A DNA stretch of 64,000 bases from Thalassospira profundimaris. Its GTDB lineage: Bacteria; Pseudomonadota; Alphaproteobacteria; Rhodospirillales; Thalassospiraceae. The stretch covers positions 186,001-250,000 of the forward strand of contig NZ_JPWH01000004.1 of assembly GCF_003326755.1 (NCBI RefSeq). The letters run 5' to 3'. Positions 8,027 to 13,791 of the stretch are shown piece after piece. Under the pieces are notes generated by a model. That model did not search any database. It was not told where the DNA came from and saw nothing but the letters and a program-made list of their open reading frames with translations. Each line of letters opens with the position of its first letter. Position 1 is the stretch's first letter. Position numbers and translations under genes: made by a program.

Positions 8027-8770
8027 TCAGGAATTGGCAGGGGCCACGGTGCTGGTGGTCGAAATCTGGGCTGTCTGGACGCCAAGGTCCTGTTCAACCA
8101 GCCCAAGTGTCTGATTCGCCTGGAAAGAATGGTTGTTGATCAATTGGGTATAGGCCAGGTTAAGATTGCCAAGGGTGCTTTCAAACGGCAGGATCACCTG
8201 ATTGATCTGGGCATCTCCCTTGATCTGGTTTCCGGCTGAAAAATCCTCGTCAAATACCAGCGGACCGGTAATCACGATATTGCCTGATGCGCCGTCATTA
8301 TACATGTCCGACAGGGTGGCGCGGGCATTGTGCATCAGTTTTTTGGCGGTAACGTGGTCGCCAGCGGAAAGCGCGACCCGGGCCTGGTGAACCTCCTGTA
8401 AAACCGTTTCACCTTTTTGCGAAAAATCCGCCTGCATGGCCGGGCTGTTGAGGTTGGGCTGGGCAAGTTTGGCCTGCTGTGCCTCCCGAATATCATAGGC
8501 CTTGCGCGCACCATGCGGACCGGCATCATTGTTGGGAAGAACTTCATGGCTGACCTGCGGGGCTGCATTTTGGTCGCCCGATGTTTCCGGGTGGGTTGCC
8601 AGCCACATGTCATGTGCTTTGCGTGCCCCGTGGGCACCAGCGGTGTTGTTCGGCGTTATCGCCGGATACATACCGTTTTCCGCGGCATTGGCGATGCCAG
8701 GCGACATGGCGAGACCGGAAACACCAAAGGCCAGAGCAACGATGGCAATATTGCGCGACAGATTTTTCAT
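8027..8770 (-). CDS. Exported YfdX-like protein with two PNN modules (paralogue 2)
   Basis: 247 residues. Same signal peptide type, then two modules (TPNNTAGAHGARKAHDMWLA; LPNNDAGPHGARKAYDI) about 39 residues apart. The YfdX-like helical domain that follows is closely related to that of paralogue 1 (HQARVALSAGD, ARATLSDMYNDGASGNIVI, TLGLVEQDLGVQTAQ). The upstream frame to 8878 is 5' UTR. The ATG at 8770 has AAAGGA in front. It bridges the two architectures in the array, having both the repeats and the YfdX-like domain. Predicted periplasmic; function unknown. Confidence 0.75.
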   Translation of the reverse strand: MKNLSRNIAIVALAFGVSGLAMSPGIANAAENGMYPAITPNNTAGAHGARKAHDMWLATHPETSGDQNAAPQVSHEVLPNNDAGPHGARKAYDIREAQQAKLAQPNLNSPAMQADFSQKGETVLQEVHQARVALSAGDHVTAKKLMHNARATLSDMYNDGASGNIVITGPLVFDEDFSAGNQIKGDAQINQVILPFESTLGNLNLAYTQLINNHSFQANQTLGLVEQDLGVQTAQISTTSTVAPANS

Positions 8771-8852
8771 GATCGTAGTCCTTTGCAATAACCCGATTGA
8801 TTGAATAAACAGGCCGTCCCGGACGGGGTGATGGTCGGTGGGGCGCACTGCT

Positions 8853-8869
8853 TGTCGTTCAAAGCGACA
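8853..8869 (-). other. 5' UTR hairpin, paralogue 2
   Basis: Minus strand TGTCG-CTTTGAA-CGACA at the predicted 5' end of the mRNA. The stem equals that of paralogue 1; the loop differs. Confidence 0.5.
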
Positions 8870-8883
8870 TCTGCCCAAGGAAT

Positions 8884-8899
8884 TGCATATGGCGTGCCA
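8884..8899 (-). promoter_or_regulatory. Sigma-54 promoter, paralogue 2
   Basis: Minus strand TGGCACGCCATATGCA: GG-N10-GC with the full TGGCACG -24 element. Confidence 0.82.
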
Positions 8900-8960
8900 G
8901 ATATTAAGTTATTGATAAATATAACATTTATTTGCGGGTGGTATCGTGTCATGCGCAAGT

Positions 8961-9018
8961 TGGTGGTTATTTCCACCATCGGGCGAAGGTGCTGCGGAGA
9001 AGTGTGGTTCTTTTCACC
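8961..9018 (-). promoter_or_regulatory. Upstream activator sites, paralogue 2
   Basis: TGGTGGTTATTTCCACCA (8961-8978) starts 77 bp beyond the promoter element. A second box TGGTTCTTTTCACC (9005-9018) lies 41 bp further out, about four helical turns. Confidence 0.68.
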
Positions 9019-9129
9019 GGTCCGTTCGCGATTATGGGCATGATCAATTTCTTAAAACACGGCTTTGTTGCGCCATTCTGACGGGGGCCGCATTTTTGCG
9101 GTCTTTGGTTTCTTCAAAACGGGCCCATC

Positions 9130-9163
9130 AAAAAAATGCCGGACGCATGGTGCGCCCGGCATG
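9130..9163 (-). terminator. Terminator of paralogue 3
   Basis: ATGCCGGACGCA pairs with TGCGCCCGGCAT with one mismatch. A run of T follows on the minus strand. Confidence 0.72.
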
Positions 9164-9259
9164 AAAGTGGTTCGTCATTGCTTGGGAAAAGCGGGAGAAG
9201 AGAGAAAAAGAGAAAAGGCGTTTGGGGCAGATTCTTCAGGCACGTTCAGAAGAGGGAGA

Positions 9260-9293
9260 GGGCACAGGTGCCAGGGGAGCGCAACCTGTGCCC
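9260..9293 (-). other. Extra 3' UTR hairpin after paralogue 3
   Basis: GGGCACAGGT (9260-9269) pairs with ACCTGTGCCC (9284-9293) between the stop codon and the terminator. It has no T run, so it may be a 3' stability element rather than a terminator. Confidence 0.4.
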
Positions 9294-9327
9294 GGTGAAC
9301 CCTATGAAACAGGGGATCACCTTAGCT

Positions 9328-9795
9328 TTAATTGTTGACCGTCATGGCCTGGCTGCTGGCATCCGACTGAGCCGAAGCAGCCTGCTTTGCCAGCCAAATG
9401 TCATGTTCCTTATCGGCACCATTGGGACCGGCATGATTGTTTGGAGCAATCTGGTCATTCACCTGCTGGGCGGTATTGGGGTTGTAGGGGGCGTCGGGAT
9501 GACTTGCGAGCCAGACATCATGTTCCTTGCTGGCCCCGTTCGGGCCGACATGGTTGTTGGGCAGGACTTCGTGGCTGACCTGCGGGGCCGCATTCTGGTT
9601 GCTGAAGGTTTCAGGATGGCTTGCCAGCCAGATGTCATGTTCCTTGGCACCGCCATTGGGACCGGCATGGTTGTTGGGGACAATTTCCGGATAGGTGACG
9701 TTTTCAGCAGCACTGGCAATGGCAGGCGTCATGGCGAGACCGGAAACACCAAAGGCCAAAGCAACGATGGCAATATTGCGCGACAGGGTTTTCAT
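9328..9795 (-). CDS. Exported three-module PNN repeat protein (paralogue 3)
   Basis: 155 residues. Signal peptide MKTLSRNIAIVALAFGVSGL...AIASA, then three tandem modules exactly 39 residues apart (VPNNHAGPNGGAKEHDIWLA, LPNNHVGPNGASKEHDVWLA, APNNHAGPNGADKEHDIWLA). They are joined by SHPETxxNQNAAPQVSHEV-like linkers and followed by a short polar tail. There is no YfdX-like domain. The ATG at 9795 follows AAAGGA, and the upstream open frame is 5' UTR. I do not recognise the repeat as a named family. Conserved His, Asp and Glu in KEHD could bind metal, but that is speculation. Confidence 0.75.
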   Translation of the reverse strand: MKTLSRNIAIVALAFGVSGLAMTPAIASAAENVTYPEIVPNNHAGPNGGAKEHDIWLASHPETFSNQNAAPQVSHEVLPNNHVGPNGASKEHDVWLASHPDAPYNPNTAQQVNDQIAPNNHAGPNGADKEHDIWLAKQAASAQSDASSQAMTVNN

Positions 9796-9880
9796 GATCG
9801 TAGTCCTTTGCAATAACCCGATTGATAAGGTGAACAGGCGGTCCCGGACGGGGTGATGGTCATTGAAGGGCCGTGCTGCT

Positions 9881-9897
9881 TGTCGTTTAACGCGACA
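9881..9897 (-). other. 5' UTR hairpin, paralogue 3
   Basis: Minus strand TGTCG-CGTTAAA-CGACA at the predicted transcript start. Confidence 0.5.
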
Positions 9898-9911
9898 TCT
9901 GCCAAAGGAAT

Positions 9912-9927
9912 TGCACATGCTGTGCCA
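9912..9927 (-). promoter_or_regulatory. Sigma-54 promoter, paralogue 3
   Basis: Minus strand TGGCACAGCATGTGCA with GG-N10-GC spacing. An AT-rich tract (9931-9962) between it and the activator site resembles an IHF bending region. Confidence 0.82.
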
Positions 9928-9988
9928 GAATTTAAATCATTGAAAAATAATGATTTTATTTAAATGTGGCCTATTGCCATTGGTGAAC

Positions 9989-10046
9989 TGGTGGTTATTT
10001 CCACCATTAGACAACTGCGTTGCGGGTAATTGTGGTGCTTTTCACC
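9989..10046 (-). promoter_or_regulatory. Upstream activator sites, paralogue 3
   Basis: TGGTGGTTATTTCCACCA (9989-10006), 77 bp beyond the promoter element. A second box TGGTGCTTTTCACC (10033-10046) lies 41 bp further out. The foreign segment begins about 50 bp beyond. Confidence 0.68.
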
Positions 10047-10097
10047 CGTTTGTTGGCGATGAAAGGAAAATGTTTGCTCTCGCTGGACGAAAAATTC

Positions 10098-10122
10098 CGG
10101 CCTTATATAGCAAGTGCCACAA
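10098..10122 (+). repeat. Left inverted repeat of foreign segment
   Basis: Begins CGGCCTTATATAGC; contains TATATAGCAAGTGCCACAA, which recurs inverted at 11524-11542. Confidence 0.75.
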
Positions 10123-10143
10123 AATGAACTTCTTGCAATTTCC

Positions 10144-10204
10144 AGGTTCTCAAAGCTCTTGAAACGATCGAGAATGCAGGTCTGAGTTCAGGAGAATATG
10201 TGTG
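10144..10204 (+). pseudogene. Truncated 3' end of a gene upstream of the nitrilase
   Basis: An open stretch reads QVLKALETIENAGLSSGEYV and then a stop. The stop overlaps the nitrilase GTG start (GTGTGA), as in a coupled operon. It looks like the tail of a lost upstream gene. Family not recognised. Confidence 0.35.
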
Positions 10205-11038
10205 AAAATTGCCGCTGCCCAAACTGCCGTTTCAAAAAACATATCAACGAACGCTGCACTCATTCGGCAGGTAATTTCGGACGTCGCCCAAGATGGGGTC
10301 AGGCTCGTTAATTTTTGCGAAGGGGCTCTGTCAGGATATTCGAAAGCGCAAATCGCCTGTCCGGACGATTGGCGGTCCTTTGACTGGGGAGTATACGAAG
10401 CGGAATTGAGGAGCATCGCCGATATCTGCGGCAGGCTCGGTGTTTTCGCAGTCGTCGGCGGAGCACACAGACTTTCGGCAATGAAACTTCCACACAATAG
10501 TGTTTATGTCTTCTCGGATTCTGGCGATCTGCTGACAAGGTATGATAAGAGGTTCCTCTCGAACAGCGAGGTCAACGGCTGGTACACGCCGGGAACCGAA
10601 CCGATCATATTTGAGGTCGATGGGTACCGCTTTGGTTGCGCCATCTGCATCGAGTCTCAGTTCCCTGAAGTGTTTATCGAGTACGAACGGCTGGGAGCTG
10701 ATGCAGTGCTGTTCTCGTCGTATGGAATTCCCGAGCATTTTCAAATTGCCCTCAGAGCGCATGCCGGTCTAAATTGCCTATGGATAAGCGCAGCGACACC
10801 TGCACAAGAAGCACACAAGGGTTCTGCGGGGATTATCGGACCGGATGGAAAGTGGGTTGCTCTTTGCCAGACGTGCGATGACATAAGCTTTACAACTTCC
10901 GTTCTTGACCGCCTCGATCCCGAATACGATGTCCCCCTTCAGAAGGCCCGTCCGTGGCGTGCAAAAGCGCGTTTAGGCGAAATTTACAGAGAGAAGATGA
11001 CTGCGGATCACAGGAGCCGGAACCGAAATGGATATTGA
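10202..11038 (+). CDS. Nitrilase-superfamily carbon-nitrogen hydrolase
   Basis: 278 residues. The Glu-Lys-Cys triad is visible: Glu in NFCEGALSGY (near residue 40), Lys in RYDKRFLS (near 115) and the nucleophile in AICIESQFPE (near 150). Such cytoplasmic enzymes hydrolyse amides, nitriles or N-carbamoyl compounds; the substrate here is unknown. The GTG start is chosen because AGGAG lies just upstream and family members begin MKIAAAQ. Codon choice and position inside an inverted-repeat-bounded block suggest transfer, possibly from a rhizobium-like donor (inference). Confidence 0.82.
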   Translation: MKIAAAQTAVSKNISTNAALIRQVISDVAQDGVRLVNFCEGALSGYSKAQIACPDDWRSFDWGVYEAELRSIADICGRLGVFAVVGGAHRLSAMKLPHNSVYVFSDSGDLLTRYDKRFLSNSEVNGWYTPGTEPIIFEVDGYRFGCAICIESQFPEVFIEYERLGADAVLFSSYGIPEHFQIALRAHAGLNCLWISAATPAQEAHKGSAGIIGPDGKWVALCQTCDDISFTTSVLDRLDPEYDVPLQKARPWRAKARLGEIYREKMTADHRSRNRNGY

Positions 11039-11090
11039 TGATCGAGACCTGCGGTTTCCTACTTCAGCTCTGCTCTTGCCGCGTCATTAA
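11028..11090 (+). pseudogene. Truncated 5' end of a gene downstream of the nitrilase
   Basis: ATG at 11028 overlaps the nitrilase end and encodes MDIDDRDLRFPTSALLLPRH, then a stop. It may be the start of a lost operon partner. Too short to identify. Confidence 0.3.
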
Positions 11091-11523
11091 CACCTCGTTA
11101 ACTGGTTTACCAATGTCCGACTGATATGTGTCGAGCCTCCTGTCATTCAATAATCATGTTCAGAGAGGGACGACTGGAGTATCCGTCGTTGTCGTTTTCG
11201 CCGCGTCAGAGGATGTCGAGAACGACGTTGCGGTTGTTCTTGCTATTGAGAAGCTCGGTGACGCGCCCACTCGACGAGTGTCATGATAACGTGCGTTTCG
11301 CTTTCGGTCTTGCTGTGGGTGCCGTAGTTCTGAAATCCGGATCGTAGAACTGGATAACCTTCTCGAATTCGCCCTATGTTCTTCGAGGGGTGCTATCTGC
11401 GGGCGCAAATCTTCAAGCTGGGCAACGATACCGGCCAATTTCCCCTTCAAGTCACCGACATCTGCCGCCGTATGCAATACTCCTTAACCTCTTCAGGAAA
11501 TAACACCGGACCTCATCAGAATC
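11091..11523. other. Non-coding remainder of the foreign segment
   Basis: No convincing gene. A + strand stretch ending with a TGA near 11283 reads coding-like (VSVVVVFAASEDVENDVAVV, AIEKLGDAPTRRVS) and may be a fragment. A minus-strand frame (11160-11477) has coiled-coil-like residues (GKLAGIVAQLEDLRPQIAPL) but then degenerates. Both are probably decayed mobile DNA. Confidence 0.35.
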
Positions 11524-11548
11524 TTGTGGCACTTGCTATATAATGCCG
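11524..11548 (-). repeat. Right inverted repeat of foreign segment
   Basis: TTGTGGCACTTGCTATATA followed by ATGCCG; inverted copy of the left end with a single mismatch. The 13-bp direct repeat overlaps its outer edge. Confidence 0.75.
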
Positions 11549-11701
11549 AAAAATTCCGGGCGGATGTGTTTCTGGGGGATGGTTATAGCGTTAGAGGCGA
11601 TAATGATAGTCCATGCACGCTAAGCGGCTTTCCCCTGGCATCTTTTTTGTTTTCCTTTCCAGCCCGCTATTTGACGCCCCGGAATTTTTGCATTCAGTCG
11701 C

Positions 11702-11737
11702 TAAAAACAAATGCCGGGCGCGTGAGGCGCCCGGCAA
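11702..11737 (-). terminator. Terminator of paralogue 4
   Basis: GCCGGGCGC (11713-11721) pairs with GCGCCCGGC (11727-11735), followed on the minus strand by CATTTGTTTTTAG. The 170 bases between it and the stop codon hold no gene. Confidence 0.72.
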
Positions 11738-11910
11738 TGAAGCGGTTTGGGGAATGGGGATAGAATTGGCAGAATGGAATTGGCGGGGTGAAAGGGGCAT
11801 AGGGTATGGGGCAGCAGGTTCTACAAGCGGGGGGGAATGACACAGGTGCCACGGGAAGAAGCGACCATATGTCTGGAGAACCTGCTACAATACCATTCAG
11901 TTTCTTATTA

Positions 11911-12375
11911 TTAATTGTTCGTCATGTCCTGGTTGTTGACATTTGACTGTGCCGAAGCGGCCTGTTTTGCCAGCCAGATGTCGTGTTCCTTGCGAGCCCC
12001 GTGTGCACCGGCGGTATTGTTTGGTACAATCTGGTCGTTGGCCTGCTGGACAGTATTGGGGTTGTAAGGTGTTTCGGGGTGGCTTGCGAGCCAGATATCA
12101 TGTTCCTTGCGGGCCCCGTGTGCACCGGCAGTATTGTTGGGCACAATTTCATGGCTGACTTGCGGAGCGGCATTCTGGTTGCTGGCCGTTTCAGGGTTTT
12201 GTGCCAGCCAGATATCATGTTCTTTGCGGGCACCGTGCGGGCCGGCATGGTTGTTTGGAACAATTGCGGCATAGGTGCTGTTTTCTGCGGCACTGGCAAT
12301 CGCAGGTGTCATGGCGAGAGCGGATACACCAAAAGCCAAAGCAACGATGGCGATATTGCGCGACAGGGTTTTCAT
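11911..12375 (-). CDS. Exported three-module PNN repeat protein (paralogue 4)
   Basis: 154 residues. Signal peptide MKTLSRNIAIVALAFGVSAL...AIASA/AEN, then three 39-residue modules (VPNNHAGPHGARKEHDIWLA, VPNNTAGAHGARKEHDIWLA, VPNNTAGAHGARKEHDIWLA). The last two are identical over these 20 residues, pointing to recent internal duplication or conversion. Start at 12375 behind AAAGGA. The first gene right of the foreign segment, with the same promoter layout as the others. Predicted periplasmic; function unknown. Confidence 0.75.
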   Translation of the reverse strand: MKTLSRNIAIVALAFGVSALAMTPAIASAAENSTYAAIVPNNHAGPHGARKEHDIWLAQNPETASNQNAAPQVSHEIVPNNTAGAHGARKEHDIWLASHPETPYNPNTVQQANDQIVPNNTAGAHGARKEHDIWLAKQAASAQSNVNNQDMTNN

Positions 12376-12456
12376 GATCGTAGTCCTTTGCAATAACCCG
12401 ATTGATTGAATGAACAGGTGGCCGCGGACGGGGTGATGGTCGGTGGGCCGGCTGTT

Positions 12457-12472
12457 TGTCGTTAATGCGACA
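12457..12472 (-). other. 5' UTR hairpin, paralogue 4
   Basis: Minus strand TGTCG-CATTAA-CGACA near the predicted transcript start. Confidence 0.5.
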
Positions 12473-12486
12473 TCTGCCAAAGAAAT

Positions 12487-12502
12487 TGCATATGCCATGC
12501 CA
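12487..12502 (-). promoter_or_regulatory. Sigma-54 promoter, paralogue 4
   Basis: Minus strand TGGCATGGCATATGCA with GG-N10-GC spacing. The -24 element departs from TGGCAC at one base. Confidence 0.8.
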
Positions 12503-12563
12503 AAACATAAACTATTGAAAAATAATGATTTTATATAAATATGGCATTCCTGCTTGGCCGAAG

Positions 12564-12581
12564 TGGTGGTTATTTCCACCA
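12564..12581 (-). promoter_or_regulatory. Upstream activator site, paralogue 4
   Basis: TGGTGGTTATTTCCACCA, 77 bp beyond the promoter element. No good second box at the usual 41-bp offset; a weak TGGTTATTTTAACG lies at 12594. Nothing else recognisable up to 12,860. Confidence 0.65.
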
Positions 12582-12861
12582 TTTGACGGCAAATGGTTAT
12601 TTTAACGCGTCAGGGTGGCAAGATTTTCGCCGGTATCACCGGAAATGTTTGTCTCAGCGGCGGGATATGGCATTTTTTTTATGGTTAAGCTGGCTTTTCC
12701 GGCCTGATTTATCGACTGACGAGAGAATTCGATCAGATAATGTTACGCCCGGCCCTGAAGTGTTTGCTCGGGCCATCTTTGCGTGATTTTGCATTGTTTG
12801 TCTGATCGGCCCCAGGTCGCAACATGCCGGTTTTACAAGAATCAGCATTTCCGGGTGTACG

Positions 12862-12892
12862 ACAAATGCCGGGCACAGAATGTGCCCGGCAT
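12862..12892 (-). terminator. Terminator of paralogue 5
   Basis: ATGCCGGGCACA (12866-12877) pairs with TGTGCCCGGCAT (12881-12892). The T run is short (TTTGTC). Confidence 0.65.
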
Positions 12893-13010
12893 TGATATGA
12901 TTATACAGGTGATCAGAAGCCTGCTGGTATCAGGGGACGGTTTTTTAAAACCGCAATCCTGTTTAATTCGTGATCGCGAAGGCAACCGCCTGAAATCGGG
13001 TGTTACGCGT

Positions 13011-13478
13011 TTATTTGTTGCCTGCCGTTGCGGCGCTGTCAGAGTTTGTCTGTGTTTTGGCAGCCTGTTTGGCCACCCACATGTCATGTTCCTTGTCTGC
13101 GCCATTGGGACCGGCATGGTTATTCGGAACTACTTCGACATCTGCTTGTGGTGCGGTATTCGGGTTGTAGGCGGCGTCCGGATGCTTGGCCAGCCACATG
13201 TCATGTTCTTTGCTTGCACCGTTCGGACCGACATCATTATTCGGAACAACTTCATGGCTGACTTCCGGGGCTGCATTTTGCGCCGGGGCGGTTTCAGGGT
13301 GCGTTGACAGCCAAATATCATGTTCCTTGCTCGCCCCGTTCGGACCGGCATGGTTGTTGGGGACAATGGCCGGGTAGGTGCTGTTGTCGGCGGCACTTGC
13401 GATGGCTGGTGTCATGGCGAGCGCGGAAACACCAAAAGCCAGAGCAACAATGGCAACATTACGAGACAGCGATTTCAT
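13011..13478 (-). CDS. Exported three-module PNN repeat protein (paralogue 5)
   Basis: 155 residues. Signal peptide MKSLSRNVAIVALAFGVSAL...AIASA/ADN, then three modules (VPNNHAGPNGASKEHDIWLS, VPNNDVGPNGASKEHDMWLA, VPNNHAGPNGADKEHDMWVA) at 39-residue spacing and a short polar tail. The leader before the ATG at 13478 contains the shared AAAGGAC site. Nearest of the five to the regulator genes, which are read in the same direction upstream of it. It has its own promoter, so it is probably not part of their operon. Confidence 0.75.
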   Translation of the reverse strand: MKSLSRNVAIVALAFGVSALAMTPAIASAADNSTYPAIVPNNHAGPNGASKEHDIWLSTHPETAPAQNAAPEVSHEVVPNNDVGPNGASKEHDMWLAKHPDAAYNPNTAPQADVEVVPNNHAGPNGADKEHDMWVAKQAAKTQTNSDSAATAGNK

Positions 13479-13562
13479 GATGGTCGTCCTTTGCAATAAT
13501 CCGATTGATCAAATAAACAGCTGGCTCCGGTCAGGATGTTGGTCGGTGAGGCCCGGCTGTGT

Positions 13563-13577
13563 GTCGTTGATAACGAC
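13563..13577 (-). other. 5' UTR hairpin, paralogue 5
   Basis: GTCGTTGATAACGAC: the stem holds, although the base after the 5' arm has changed relative to the other four copies. Confidence 0.45.
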
Positions 13578-13592
13578 TTCTGTCAATGGAAT

Positions 13593-13608
13593 TGCAGTTC
13601 CTGTGCCA
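13593..13608 (-). promoter_or_regulatory. Sigma-54 promoter, paralogue 5
   Basis: Minus strand TGGCACAGGAACTGCA with GG-N10-GC spacing. Confidence 0.8.
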
Positions 13609-13669
13609 TATTCTAATGTATTGAAATTAAAAGTATTTATTCAAATGTGGCATTCCTTTATTTCGCCAA

Positions 13670-13727
13670 TGGTGGTTATTTCCACCAAGTGGAAGGGGAA
13701 TTGCGGGTGACGATGGTTCTTTTCACC
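13670..13727 (-). promoter_or_regulatory. Upstream activator sites, paralogue 5
   Basis: TGGTGGTTATTTCCACCA (13670-13687), 77 bp beyond the promoter. A second box TGGTTCTTTTCACC (13714-13727) lies 41 bp further out. Confidence 0.68.
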
Positions 13728-13791
13728 CGCGTCGGTCTTATGAAAGTGGCAGGCGGATGACTTGCAGGGGGCATGGCGTGTCAGTTTGGTG

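Larger units (their letters stand above)
10098..11548. mobile_element. Foreign segment bounded by 25-bp inverted repeats
   Basis: A 1.45-kb block interrupts the paralogue array. Its ends (10098-10122 and 11524-11548) are inverted repeats matching at 24 of 25 positions. A 13-bp direct repeat CGAAAAATTCCGG lies at the outer edges (10088-10100, 11547-11559). The interior holds a nitrilase-family gene flanked by fragments of two other genes, and uses codons rare in the neighbours (ATA, AGG, CGA). No intact transposase is present, so it is a non-autonomous or decayed element. The family is uncertain; the TATATA at the ends would suit a TA-targeting IS630-type element. Confidence 0.55.

Noticed and set aside
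11160..11477. 105-residue minus-strand open frame in the foreign block
   Set aside because: The first third looks like a coiled coil, but the rest is low-complexity. Treated as decayed DNA rather than a gene.
12594..12620. Second activator box for paralogue 4
   Set aside because: TGGTTATTTTAACG lies at 27 bp rather than 41 bp, and the arm is not symmetrical.
9328..13478. Regularly spaced DNA repeats that could suggest a CRISPR or satellite array
   Set aside because: The 117-bp period lies inside reading frames with signal peptides and conserved residues. The repeats are protein modules, and there are no cas genes.
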